Below are positions 8,179 through 15,962 of a stretch of DNA of 40,505 nucleotides, piece after piece. Where the stretch lies: contig JAKAEO010000007.1 of the NCBI GenBank assembly GCA_021818285.1, positions 1 through 40,505 of the forward strand. The letters are read 5' to 3'. The notes beneath the pieces were generated by a model. The model saw nothing but the letters and a program-made list of their open reading frames with translations, did no database searches and was not told the DNA's origin. Numbering within the stretch: position 1 is the first letter of the stretch; the number at the start of each line of letters is the position of its first letter. This stretch comes from Myxococcales bacterium (GTDB lineage Bacteria > Myxococcota > Myxococcia > Myxococcales > Anaeromyxobacteraceae). Made by a program: the position numbers and the translations under genes.

Positions 8179-8970
8179 CTACCCGCCGGTCGCTAGCGAG
8201 GCGTTGGCGAGGTCGGTCACGAACATGTGGCCGGGGGCGTGGGTGATGCAGAAGGGCAGGCCGCTGGCCAGGACGGCGGCCTGGGGGGTGACGCCGCACG
8301 CCCAGAACACCGGGAGCTCGCCGGGCCGGATCTCCACCGGGTCCCCCCAGTCCGGCCGCGAGAGGTCGCGGATCCCCAGCGCCTCGGGCGCGCCGACGTG
8401 CACCGGCGCCCCGTGGACCCGCTCGAAGCGCGCCGTGACCTGGACCGCCAGCGCCACCTGGGCGGCGGGGACGGGGCGCATGCTCACCACCAGCGGCCCG
8501 CGGAACCGGCCGGCCGCCGCGGTGGCCACCGCGGTCCGGTACATGGGCACGTTGCTGCACGACTCGACGTGGCGCAGCGGCACGCCGGCCGCGGAGAGCG
8601 CCTCCTCGAAGGAGAAGCTGCAGCCGATGAGGAAGGAGACCAGGTCGTCCCGCCACAGGTCGCGCACCTCGGCGCGCTCCCCGGCCAGCTTCCCGTCGCG
8701 GTAGACGCGGTAGCGCGGCAGGTCGGTGCGCAGGTCGGCGCCCGGGGCGCAGGCCGGCTCCACCCTCCCCGCCTCCACCACCTCGATCACCGGGCAGGGC
8801 TTGGGGTTGCGCTGGCAGAAGAGCAGGAAGTCGAAGGCCGCCTCGCGCGGGACGACCACGAGGTTGGCCTGGACCGAGCCGCCGGCGACGCCGGCGGTGG
8901 GCCGGTCCCAGCGCCCGTCGCGGCAGGCCCGCCGCAGCTCGGCCGGGGTCCGTGGGGTGTCGTCGCTCAT
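8179..8970 (-). CDS. ycsI: YcsI/DUF1445-family putative hydro-lyase (D-glutamate cyclase-like)
   Basis: 263 aa, the usual YcsI length. Family landmarks are [17 protein letters not shown] near the N-terminus, [66 protein letters not shown] and the C-terminal [12 protein letters not shown]. The family includes the N-terminal part of the mammalian D-glutamate cyclase, which links D-glutamate and 5-oxo-proline; the bacterial reaction is not settled. ATG with GGAGG upstream, 16 bases after livF, so it is the last gene of the livKHMGF operon. In Bacillus subtilis ycsI sits with the 5-oxoprolinase genes, and here pxpBCA is the divergent arm of the same unit. This strongly supports a role in 5-oxoproline/glutamate metabolism. 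Confidence 0.88.
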   Translation of the reverse strand: MSDDTPRTPAELRRACRDGRWDRPTAGVAGGSVQANLVVVPREAAFDFLLFCQRNPKPCPVIEVVEAGRVEPACAPGADLRTDLPRYRVYRDGKLAGERAEVRDLWRDDLVSFLIGCSFSFEEALSAAGVPLRHVESCSNVPMYRTAVATAAAGRFRGPLVVSMRPVPAAQVALAVQVTARFERVHGAPVHVGAPEALGIRDLSRPDWGDPVEIRPGELPVFWACGVTPQAAVLASGLPFCITHAPGHMFVTDLANASLATGG

Positions 8971-8986
8971 GGCCTCCGCTCCGCGG

Positions 8987-9691
8987 CTACAGGCCGAGGT
9001 AGGCCTGCCGCACCAGGTCGCTCCGCAGCAGCTCCCCGGCCGCGCCCTCGGCCACCACCCGGCCGGTCTGGATCACCGTGGCCCGGTGGGCGACCGAGAG
9101 GGCCCGCTTCACGTTCTGCTCCACCAGCAGGATGGCGACCCCGGAGCGGTTGATGGCGGCGATGGTCTCGAAGATCCGGGCCACCAGCATGGGGGCGATG
9201 CCCCAGGACGGCTCGTCGAGCAGCAGCAGGCGCGGGCGGGACATCAGGCCCCGGGCGATGGCCACCATCTGCTGCTCCCCGCCGGAGAGGGTCCCGGCCG
9301 CCTGCTGCCGCCGGTCCTTCAGGAAGGGGAAGATCTCGACGACCCGCTCCAGCGAGGCGGCCACCTCGGCCCGGTCGTGGCGGGTGAAGGCGCCGAGCTC
9401 GAGGTTCCGCTGCACGCTGAGGCGCGGGAAGAGGTGGCGGCCCTCGGGCACCAGCGAGATCCCCAGCGGCACCCGCTGGTCGGCGCGCAGCCCGTCGACG
9501 CGCCGGCCGTCCAGCTCGATGGCGCCGGCGTCGAGGCGGTTCAGGCCGGCCAGGGCCCGCAGCACCGTGGACTTGCCGGCGCCGTTGGCCCCCACCACCG
9601 CCACGATCTGGCCGGCGTCGACCGAGAGGCTGACGTCGTGGACCGCCGGCACCCGGCCGTAGCAGACCCGGAGGCTACGCGCCCGGAGCAC
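8987..9691 (-). CDS. livF: Branched-chain amino acid-type ABC transporter ATPase LivF
   Basis: 234 aa cytosolic ATPase of a HAAT-family importer. Walker A is GANGAGKST (residues 34-42), the Q-loop region is [16 protein letters not shown], the signature is LSGGEQQ, Walker B is RLLLLDEPS, and the switch His is replaced in position by the EQN of LLVEQNV, as usual for LivF. GTG start with AGGAG upstream; its first codons overlap the end of livG by 17 bases, and ycsI follows after 16 bases. The substrate cannot be told from the ATPase. Confidence 0.95.
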   Translation of the reverse strand: MLRARSLRVCYGRVPAVHDVSLSVDAGQIVAVVGANGAGKSTVLRALAGLNRLDAGAIELDGRRVDGLRADQRVPLGISLVPEGRHLFPRLSVQRNLELGAFTRHDRAEVAASLERVVEIFPFLKDRRQQAAGTLSGGEQQMVAIARGLMSRPRLLLLDEPSWGIAPMLVARIFETIAAINRSGVAILLVEQNVKRALSVAHRATVIQTGRVVAEGAAGELLRSDLVRQAYLGL

Positions 9692-10409
9692 GGTACTCCT
9701 CCCCGAGGTAGGCGGCGATCACCGCCGGGTCGTTGGCGATGGCCCGGGGCGGGCCGTCGGCGATGAGCCGCCCGCGCTCCAGCACCAGCATGCGGTCGGC
9801 GATGGGCATGATGCCCTCCATCACGTGCTCCACCACCACGCAGGCGATGCCCCGGTCGCGGATGCGCCGCACCATCTCCACCGCGTCCTGGACCTCGGCG
9901 GCGGTCAGGCCGGCCATCACCTCGTCGAGCAGCAGCAGCCGGGGCTCGGTGGCCAGCGCCCGCGTCACCTCCAGCCGCTTCTGCTCGGCCACGGTGAGCC
10001 GGCCCGCCGGGTCGGCGGCGCGCCGCTCCAGGCCGGTGAAGCGCAGCGCCTCGCGCGCCCGGGCCACCGCGTCGGGCACCGCCCGGTGGCGCAGCAGCGC
10101 GCCCACCAGCACGTTCTCGAGCACCGTCATGCCCTTGAAGATCCGGACGATCTGGAAGGTGCGGGCCACGCCCCGGGCGGCGACCGCCTCGGGCGGCAGG
10201 CCGGCGATCTCCTCGCCCCGGAAGCGGATCGAGCCGGCGCTGGGGGCGAAGAAGCCGGCCAGGGAGTTGAAGACCGTCGTCTTGCCGGCGCCGTTCGGGC
10301 CGATGAGGCCGGCGATCTCCCCCTCGCCCACGGTGAAGCTCACGTCCTCGTTGGCGGTGAGGCCGCCGAAGCGCTTGGTGAGCCGCTCCACCTCGAGGAG
10401 CGGGGTCAC
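9675..10409 (-). CDS. livG: Branched-chain amino acid-type ABC transporter ATPase LivG
   Basis: 244 aa from a GTG at 10409 that shares bases with the livM stop (GTGA overlap), with GGAGGAG upstream inside livM. Walker A is GPNGAGKTT, followed by VARTFQIVRIFKGMTVLENVLVG (split by the family pattern), Walker B LLLLDE and the switch His in VVVEHVME. Two positions differ from the textbook sequence: the ABC signature reads LTVAEQKRL instead of LSGGQ, and Walker B is followed by VMAGL instead of PMAGL. Both variants are familiar in a LivG subgroup and need not impair ATP hydrolysis. It pairs with LivF under the LivH/LivM permeases. Confidence 0.95.
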   Translation of the reverse strand: MTPLLEVERLTKRFGGLTANEDVSFTVGEGEIAGLIGPNGAGKTTVFNSLAGFFAPSAGSIRFRGEEIAGLPPEAVAARGVARTFQIVRIFKGMTVLENVLVGALLRHRAVPDAVARAREALRFTGLERRAADPAGRLTVAEQKRLEVTRALATEPRLLLLDEVMAGLTAAEVQDAVEMVRRIRDRGIACVVVEHVMEGIMPIADRMLVLERGRLIADGPPRAIANDPAVIAAYLGEEYRAPGA

Positions 10410-11389
10410 GGCTCCTCCTCCGGGCGCTCCGCCCGCGGCCCCAGCCAGCGCCCGGTGATCCAGCCCATGATCCCGGCCGGCTGGTAGACGGCGAAGAGCA
10501 CGATGAGCAGGCCGTAGACCACCAGGTCGGTGCCGCGCCCGGTGCCGCCGAAGATCACCCGGCTCCCCTCCTCGACGGCGGTGAGCACGGCGGCGCCGAT
10601 CACCGGCCCGAAGAGCGTGCCCACGCCGCCGAGGATGGCCACCAGCGACATCTTGATGGAGAGGGAGGTGGAGAGCGTCGAGCCCGGGTCGATGAACAGC
10701 TCCTTCTGGGCGTAGAGGGTGCCGCCCATGGCGGCCAGCGCCGCGGAGAGGGCGATGGCCTGGAGCTTGTAGCGGGTCAGCGACACGCCCAGGCTGCGGG
10801 CGGCGTCGGGCTCGTCCTTGATGGCGCGCAGGTAGTAGCCGGTGCGGCTGCGCGCCACCAGCCAGTTCACCGCCAGCGTCAGGACCAGCAGCGCCAGGGC
10901 GATGTAGTAGTAGGGCAGCTTGGACCGGTTGAAGACGAAGCCGCCGAAGCCGGTCTCGGCGAGCGGCAGGTAGAGCCCCACCGCGCCCCCGAGCCGCTCC
11001 CAGCCGTTCACCACCGCCTGGACGATCTCCACCACCGCGATGGTGGCCATGGCGAAGTAGTGCCCCTTGAGCCGGAAGCAGGGCCAGCCGACCACCACGG
11101 CGAAGGCGCTGGCGACCAGGGCGCCGGCCAGCATGCCCAGCCACGGCGAGAGCCCGAGCCGCATCGAGAGCAGCGAGGAGACGTAGGCGCCGGTCCCGAA
11201 GAAGGCGGCGTGGCCCAGCGAGACCTGGCCGGCGTAGCCGCCGAGGATGTTCCAGGCCACGCCCAGCTGCGCCGCCATCAGCATGAGGATGGCGGTGTTC
11301 TGCCAGGCGGGGCGGGCGACGGCGAGCGGGAAGAGCGCGGCGAGGAGCAGCGCCGCGAGCAGGGCCGCGGTCCCGGCGCGCCGGCTCAT
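10406..11389 (-). CDS. livM: Branched-chain amino acid-type ABC transporter permease LivM
   Basis: 327 aa from an ATG at 11389 that overlaps the livH stop (ATGA). The same frame stays open much further upstream through livH and livK because of the high GC content; that part is not coding. About ten hydrophobic segments; the family motifs NILGGYAGQVSLGHAAFFGTG (split by pattern), SRTGYYLRAIKDEPDAARSLG and ILGGVGTLFGPVIGA are present. It is an inner-membrane subunit that forms the translocation path with LivH. The C-terminus is a charged cytosolic tail. Confidence 0.95.
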   Translation of the reverse strand: MSRRAGTAALLAALLLAALFPLAVARPAWQNTAILMLMAAQLGVAWNILGGYAGQVSLGHAAFFGTGAYVSSLLSMRLGLSPWLGMLAGALVASAFAVVVGWPCFRLKGHYFAMATIAVVEIVQAVVNGWERLGGAVGLYLPLAETGFGGFVFNRSKLPYYYIALALLVLTLAVNWLVARSRTGYYLRAIKDEPDAARSLGVSLTRYKLQAIALSAALAAMGGTLYAQKELFIDPGSTLSTSLSIKMSLVAILGGVGTLFGPVIGAAVLTAVEEGSRVIFGGTGRGTDLVVYGLLIVLFAVYQPAGIMGWITGRWLGPRAERPEEEP

Positions 11390-12249
11390 GCCTTCCCCAG
11401 CAGCCCCTGGGGGCGCAGCCACACCACCAGCAGGTAGAGGGACAGCACCAGCACCATCTTGTAGGCGGGATCCCAGAGGAACCCGCCCACCACCTCGACC
11501 ACGCCCACCAGGATGCCGGCCCAGAAGGCCCCGGTGACGCTGCCGAAGCCGCCCAGCGCCACCAGCACGAAGGCCACCAGGATGAAGCTGGCGCCGACGT
11601 CGGGGAAGATCGGGTAGGTGGAGGAGAGCAGGGCCCCGGCCACCCCGGCGCAGGCGGCGCCGATGCCCCAGGCCAGCGCGAACATCTTCTGGCCGTCGAT
11701 GCCCATGAGCGCCGCCGCCTCCCGGTCGGCGGCGGTGGCCTCCAGCGCCGCGCCCAGGCGGGTGAAGCGCAGGAACCACCAGACCGCGCCGGTGGTGACC
11801 ACCGCCCCGGCCGCCGCCGTCACCTGGGGCAGGCCGAAGGAGAGGCCGCCGAAGGCCACCTTGCCGTCCACCACGGTGTGCTCGACCGAGCGGAAGTCGG
11901 GGCTCCACAGGTACTGGGCCAGGCCGCGGAAGAGGATCATCAGGCCGAAGGTGGTGAAGACCTGCGAGAGCATGGGCGCGTCGATGATGCGCCGGATGAC
12001 CAGGCGGTAGAGCAGCGCGCCGACGGCGAAGAGGCCGAGCGCGGTGAAGGGGAGCGTGAAGAGCGGGTCGAGCTTCCACAGCGCCCAGCCCCAGAAGCTG
12101 GCGTACATGCCGAGCATCAGGAACTCGCCGTGGGCGAAGTTCACGATGTCCATCACGCCGAAGATGAGCGTGAGCCCCACGGCCACCAGGGCGTAGACCA
12201 GCCCGATGAGGACGCCGGAGAGGACGGTCTGGAGGAGGATCTGGGTCAT
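11386..12249 (-). CDS. livH: Branched-chain amino acid-type ABC transporter permease LivH
   Basis: 287 aa, about eight membrane helices. The start region matches LivH (LLQTVLSGVLIGLVYALVAVG), followed by the hallmark GVMDIVNFAHGEFLMLG, the cytosolic loop TRLGAALEATAADREAAALMGID that contacts the ATPases, and VALGGFGSVTGAFWAGI. ATG start; no strong ribosome site is visible, but a stable hairpin (12257-12291) lies just upstream between livK and livH. It heads the tightly overlapping livH-livM-livG-livF group. Confidence 0.95.
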   Translation of the reverse strand: MTQILLQTVLSGVLIGLVYALVAVGLTLIFGVMDIVNFAHGEFLMLGMYASFWGWALWKLDPLFTLPFTALGLFAVGALLYRLVIRRIIDAPMLSQVFTTFGLMILFRGLAQYLWSPDFRSVEHTVVDGKVAFGGLSFGLPQVTAAAGAVVTTGAVWWFLRFTRLGAALEATAADREAAALMGIDGQKMFALAWGIGAACAGVAGALLSSTYPIFPDVGASFILVAFVLVALGGFGSVTGAFWAGILVGVVEVVGGFLWDPAYKMVLVLSLYLLVVWLRPQGLLGKA

Positions 12250-12256
12250 GCGCGGC

Positions 12257-12291
12257 GCCCCCGTCCCCCGGCGCGGCCGGGGGACGGGGGC
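12257..12291 (-). terminator. Perfect 16-bp hairpin between livK and livH (attenuator or mRNA stabiliser)
   Basis: Arms 12257-12272 (GCCCCCGTCCCCCGGC) and 12276-12291 are perfect inverted repeats around a 3-base loop. There is no T-run after it on the minus strand, so partial termination or protection of the livK message end is more likely than full termination. This would make more binding protein than permease, as is common for such transporters. Confidence 0.65.
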
Positions 12292-12312
12292 CTGGTCTCT
12301 CGCGGGTCCAGG

Positions 12313-13566
12313 CTAGCGCTTGTCCCAGGCCGGCAGCGGCCAGGCCACGTCCTTGGAGGCGAGCGCGAAGGGCCAGACGGTGACGTACTTGCCGTCCTGG
12401 ACCTGGACGATGATGCCGGCGCCGAGCTTGTTCTGGCCGGTGGCGTCGTACTGGATGCCGGCCCAGGGCATGATCAGCTGGTCGCCGGGGATGTTGGTCT
12501 CGCGCAGCGCCTTCTGGATGGCCTCGGGCTTGGTCGAGCCGGCCCGGTTGATGGCGTCGGCCAGCGCGAAGATGGCGGTGAAGGCCCGCGCCGAGTTGCC
12601 GTTGAAGTTCACGTGGTGGCGGGCCTGGAGCAGCGCGTTGGCCTTGGCGATGACCGGCTTCTGCGCCGCCAGGTCGAGGGCCCAGACCTCGCGGGAGATG
12701 ATGCCGTTGCCGTCCTTGCCCACCGTCTTCAGGAACTCCGAGTCGTTGAAGCCGGCGTCGTTGGCCACCAGCGCCGTGGGGAGGAAGCCCAGGTCCTTGT
12801 AGGTCTTCACCGAGAGGATGGCGTCGCCCAGGTAGGAGGACTGCATGACCACGTCGGGCCGCGCGGCCTTGAGCTTCTGCACCTCGCTGGTGAGCTGGGC
12901 GGACTTGGGCGGGTAGAGCACCTTGGCGACGACCTCGTAGCCGTTCTCCCTGGCGAACTTCTCCTGGAGCGCCGCGGCGCCGGTGCCGAACTCGGTGTTC
13001 TCGGCGAGGATGGCGATGCGCTTCACCTGGACGCCCTTGCGCTTCTCCAGGTCCTTGAGGAACTCGAAGGAGTTGCGGACGAAGAGCTCGTCGTGGGGCG
13101 TGGTGCGGAAGAACCACTTGAAGCCGCGCTGGGTGAGGTTCGGCGCCGAGGACTCGCCGTTCACGAACGGGATGCCGTAGCGCTCCGCGGTCTGGCTGGC
13201 GGTGGCGGTGACGCTGCTGAAGTAGCAGCCGCCCAGCGCCACCACCTTCTCCTGGGTGATGAGCCGCTCCGCCTCCGAGGCGCCCACCTGCGGGTTGCCC
13301 TGGTGGTCGGCGAAGATCAGCTTGAGCTTGGCGTGGTGGAGGTTGGGCAGGCCGCCGGCGCCGGCCAGCGCCAGGCCCAGCGACTTGTCGGTGCCGTTGA
13401 TGAGGTCGGCGGCCAGCTGGGCGGCGTTCTTCAGCTCCAGGCCGGTGGAGGCGGCGGCGCCGGTGAGCGGGTAGATGACGCCGATGCGCACCTCCTCCTG
13501 GGCCGCCGCCGGGGCGGCCAGGCAGAGGGCTGCGAGCAGCGATGCGGCGCGGGCGAGGCGGATCAT
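12313..13566 (-). CDS. livK: ABC transporter substrate-binding protein, LivK/HAAT type
   Basis: 417 aa from an ATG at 13566 with AAGGAGG upstream; the frame is open to 13641, but that part overlaps the promoter. Signal peptide (residues 1-24, cut after APAAAQ or thereabouts), then the type I periplasmic fold: VRIGVIYPLTGAAASTG, LKLIFADHQGNP, ALGGCYFSSVTATASQ, IPFVNGESSAPNLT, FRTTPHD and RIAILAENTEFG. Such proteins bind branched-chain amino acids, other amino acids, amides or aromatic acids. Here the neighbours (ycsI in the same operon, 5-oxoprolinase divergent) suggest 5-oxoproline or a similar lactam as ligand; that is inference. First gene of the livKHMGF-ycsI operon. Confidence 0.93.
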   Translation of the reverse strand: MIRLARAASLLAALCLAAPAAAQEEVRIGVIYPLTGAAASTGLELKNAAQLAADLINGTDKSLGLALAGAGGLPNLHHAKLKLIFADHQGNPQVGASEAERLITQEKVVALGGCYFSSVTATASQTAERYGIPFVNGESSAPNLTQRGFKWFFRTTPHDELFVRNSFEFLKDLEKRKGVQVKRIAILAENTEFGTGAAALQEKFARENGYEVVAKVLYPPKSAQLTSEVQKLKAARPDVVMQSSYLGDAILSVKTYKDLGFLPTALVANDAGFNDSEFLKTVGKDGNGIISREVWALDLAAQKPVIAKANALLQARHHVNFNGNSARAFTAIFALADAINRAGSTKPEAIQKALRETNIPGDQLIMPWAGIQYDATGQNKLGAGIIVQVQDGKYVTVWPFALASKDVAWPLPAWDKR

Positions 13567-13624
13567 GTCGGTTCCTCCTTGGAGCGCGGGCCGGGTGACG
13601 GCCCCCTGGCGGGTACGGTGGCGA

Positions 13625-13671
13625 ACGATACCGGCCGCCATTTGACCGAGTCAACGGGACGGCGATATTTT
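13625..13671. promoter_or_regulatory. Back-to-back promoters of the liv and marR-pxp operons with a palindromic -35 core
   Basis: Plus strand: TTGACC (13642-13647), 18 bases, TATTTT (13666-13671) towards the regulator gene. Minus strand: TTGACT (13654-13649), 18 bases, TATCGT (13630-13625) towards livK. The two -35 boxes form the 13-bp palindrome TTGACCGAGTCAA, so one bound protein could block or control both. A second inverted repeat, CGACGT (13674-13679) and ACGTCG (13689-13694), overlaps the expected plus-strand start point and is a candidate operator. Confidence 0.6.
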
Positions 13672-13680
13672 GCCGACGTT

Positions 13681-14265
13681 TTGTCGACACGTCGTGCCAG
13701 ACGGGGCCCGGCGCGGCCCCTGTTCGTCACCTCCTCGCACCTGGCGGCCTCCTACCCGGAGCTGTCGGGCTTCGAGTTCGGCCTGATCGTCGCCTGGCAC
13801 GCCTTCGAGCGCTGGATGCTGCGCTGCATGGCCACCGCCACCGGCGGCAAGCGGGAGCTGGCGCCCATCGACGTGCTGGTGCTGCACCACGTCCACCACC
13901 GGCACGCCGCCAAGCGCATCGCCGACATCTGCTTCGTCCTCGACGTCGAGGACACCCACGTGGTCTCCTACTCGCTGAAGAAGCTGGCCGCGGCCGGGCT
14001 GGTGCGCGGCGAGAAGCGCGGCAAGGAGGTCTACTTCTCCACCACCTCCTCCGGCGCCGACCTGTGCGGCCGCTACAAGCAGGTCCGCGACGACTGCCTG
14101 GTCTCGGGCTTCACCCGCTCCGACGACGAGGCCGACCGGCTCGCCGGGCACGCCCAGTTCCTCCGCGGCCAGGCGGGCGCCTACGACCAGGCCTCCCGCA
14201 CCGCCACCGTCAGCCTGGGCGGGAACGGCGCGGGCGCCGGGCCGCGCCGCGGGCGCCGCCGGTGA
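13681..14265 (+). CDS. MarR-like winged-helix transcriptional regulator
   Basis: About 194 aa if translation starts at the TTG at 13681; the only other in-frame start nearby is a GTG at 13618, which lies upstream of the -10 box. The protein begins with a helical dimerisation part (SSHLAASYPELSGFEFGLIVAWHAFERW, split by pattern) and continues into a winged helix: ELAPIDVLVLHHVHH, KRIADICFVLDVEDTHVVSY, SLKKLAAAGLVRGEKRGKEVYFSTT. This is the predicted winged-helix family found beside catabolic genes in proteobacteria. It ends in an Arg/Gly-rich tail, and its stop overlaps the pxpB start by four bases. It probably controls its own operon and the divergent liv operon through the palindrome in between, with the pathway substrate as the likely inducer (inference). 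Confidence 0.85.
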   Translation: MSTRRARRGPARPLFVTSSHLAASYPELSGFEFGLIVAWHAFERWMLRCMATATGGKRELAPIDVLVLHHVHHRHAAKRIADICFVLDVEDTHVVSYSLKKLAAAGLVRGEKRGKEVYFSTTSSGADLCGRYKQVRDDCLVSGFTRSDDEADRLAGHAQFLRGQAGAYDQASRTATVSLGGNGAGAGPRRGRRR

Positions 14266-14984
14266 TCCGCCTCCTCTCCCAGGGCGAGGGCGGGATCACC
14301 GTCGAGCTGGGCACCGAGGTGGAACCGGTGGTGAACGCCCGGGTGCACGCCCTGGCGCGCGCCGTGGCCCGCGACCTCGGCGCGCGGGTGCTCGAGGTGG
14401 TGCCGAGCTACGCCTCGCTGCTGGTGGTCTTCGATCCCCTCCGGACCGCGCGCGCGCCGCTGGCGCGCCGGCTGGAGGCGCTGGCGCGCCAGGTGGCCGG
14501 CGCCGCGCCCGAGCCCCCGCGCCGCGTGGTCCGCGTCCCGGTCTGCTACGGCGGCGAGCTCGGGCCCGACCTCGAGGAGGTGGCGCGGCGCGCCGGCCTC
14601 CCGCCCGGGGAGGTGGTCGCCCTCCACGCCGCGCCGGTCTACCGCATCTACCTGCTCGGCTTCACGCCGGGCTTCCCCTACCTGGGCGGCCTCGACCCGC
14701 GGCTCGCCTGCCCGCGCCTCGACTCGCCGCGGCTCCGCACCCCGGCCGGCTCGGTGGCCATCGCCGGGCTCCAGGCCGGCATCTACCCGGTGGAGAGCCC
14801 GGGGGGCTGGCGGGTGCTGGGGCGCACCCCGCTGCGGCTCTTCGACCCGGCGCCGGGCGCCGCCCGCCCCTTCCTCCTCGCCGCCGGCGAGGGGCTGCGC
14901 TTCGTTCCGGTGGGGCGCGAGGCCTACGAGGAGACGGCGCGCGCCGTGGCCGCCGGGGGCTTCGAGCCGGAGGTGGAGCGGTGA
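14262..14984 (+). CDS. pxpB: 5-oxoprolinase subunit PxpB (KipI type)
   Basis: 240 aa, GTG start inside the stop of the regulator gene. Family landmarks: the N-terminal IRLLSQGEGGITVELG, VHALARAVA, EVVPSYASLLVVFDP, VRVPVCYGGELGPDLEEVA, then the highly conserved YRIYLLGFTPGFPYLGGLD and GSVAIAGLQAGIYPVESPGGW (both split by pattern). The CHMT1/cyclophilin-like fold works with PxpC. In the PxpABC complex 5-oxo-L-proline is opened to glutamate at the cost of ATP. Some PxpB/PxpC homologues belong to urea or other amide carboxylases, but the full pxpBCA set here favours 5-oxoprolinase. Bacillus KipI also inhibits a sporulation kinase; nothing suggests that here. Confidence 0.94.
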   Translation: MIRLLSQGEGGITVELGTEVEPVVNARVHALARAVARDLGARVLEVVPSYASLLVVFDPLRTARAPLARRLEALARQVAGAAPEPPRRVVRVPVCYGGELGPDLEEVARRAGLPPGEVVALHAAPVYRIYLLGFTPGFPYLGGLDPRLACPRLDSPRLRTPAGSVAIAGLQAGIYPVESPGGWRVLGRTPLRLFDPAPGAARPFLLAAGEGLRFVPVGREAYEETARAVAAGGFEPEVER

Positions 14985-15958
14985 TCGCGGTGGTGAAGCC
15001 GGGGCTGCTCTGCACGGTGCAGGACGCCGGGCGGCCGGGCTGGCGGGCCTCCGGCATGCCGGTGGCCGGCGCCATGGACCGGCTGGCGCTGGCCGCCGCC
15101 AACCTCCTCGCCGGCAACGAGCCCGGGGCGGCGGCGGTGGAGCTGACGCTGGCGGGCGGCACCTGGCGCTTCGAGGCGCCGGCCCTCGCCGCCCTGGCCG
15201 GCGCCGACCTCTCCGCCACGCTGGACGGCTCCCCGCTGCCGCCCTGGTCCTCCTTCCTGGCGCCGGCCGGGAGCACGCTGGCCTTCGGCGCCTGCCGCGC
15301 CGGCGTGCGCGCCTACCTGGCGGTGCGCGGCGGCGTCGCCGTGCCGCCGGTGCTGGGCAGCCGCTCCACCTACACCCGCGCCGCCGTCGGCGGCCTGGAG
15401 GGCCGGGCGCTGCGCGCCGGCGACCGGCTCCCCGTCGGCCGGCCCACCGGCCGCCCGCCGCCGCCGCAGGCGCTCGGCCCGGAGGAGAGGCCCCCCTGCG
15501 GCGGGGGTGCCCGGCTCCGCGTGCTGCTCGGCCCGCAGGAGGACCGGTTCACCGAGGAGGGGATCGCCACCTTCCTGGGAACGGCCTGGAAGGTGACCCC
15601 GCAGAACGACCGCATGGGCTACCGCCTGGAGGGCCCCGCGGTGCGGCTGCGCGGCGCCGCCGACATCCTCACCGACCCCATCCTCCCGGGCGCGGTGCAG
15701 GTGACCGGCAGCGGCCTGCCCATCGCCATGATGGTGGACTGCCACACCGCCGGCGGTTACGCCAAGATCGCGACCATCGCCGGGCCGGACCTGCGCCTGC
15801 TCGCGCAGGCCCGGGCCGGGGACGAGGTCCGCTTCGCCGCCTGCCGCCAGGCCGAGGCGGTGGCGGCGCTCCGGGCGGAGCGGGCCTGGATCGACGGGCT
15901 GGCGCGGCGCGTGGCCCGGGCCGCGGGCGGGAAGGCCGGGAGCCGGCGAGCGAGGTGA
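14981..15958 (+). CDS. pxpC: 5-oxoprolinase subunit PxpC (KipA type, biotin-dependent carboxylase-like)
   Basis: 325 aa, GTG start overlapping the pxpB stop by four bases. Landmarks: KPGLLCTVQDAGRPGWRASG, PVAGAMDRLALAAANLLAGN, AAAVELTLAGG, YLAVRGGVAVPPVLGSRSTY, RVLLGPQEDRF, NDRMGYRLEGP, ILTDPILPGAVQVTGSGLPI and DCHTAGGYAKIATI. It has the carboxylase-like fold without a biotin carrier. With PxpB it forms the part of 5-oxoprolinase that likely activates the lactam by phosphorylation. Translational coupling to pxpB fits a stoichiometric complex. Confidence 0.94.
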   Translation: MIAVVKPGLLCTVQDAGRPGWRASGMPVAGAMDRLALAAANLLAGNEPGAAAVELTLAGGTWRFEAPALAALAGADLSATLDGSPLPPWSSFLAPAGSTLAFGACRAGVRAYLAVRGGVAVPPVLGSRSTYTRAAVGGLEGRALRAGDRLPVGRPTGRPPPPQALGPEERPPCGGGARLRVLLGPQEDRFTEEGIATFLGTAWKVTPQNDRMGYRLEGPAVRLRGAADILTDPILPGAVQVTGSGLPIAMMVDCHTAGGYAKIATIAGPDLRLLAQARAGDEVRFAACRQAEAVAALRAERAWIDGLARRVARAAGGKAGSRRAR

Positions 15959-15962
15959 CGAC

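Noticed and set aside
10001-10409. LivG as a defective ATPase because its signature reads LTVAEQ and Walker B is followed by V
   Set aside because: Such variants occur in a LivG subgroup with intact operons; Walker A, Walker B Glu and the switch His are all present.
10406-13690. A single 1094-codon minus-strand frame covering livM, livH and livK
   Set aside because: Only its last third (from the ATG at 11389) is LivM; the rest is an off-frame reading of livH and livK and is Arg/Gly/Pro-rich.
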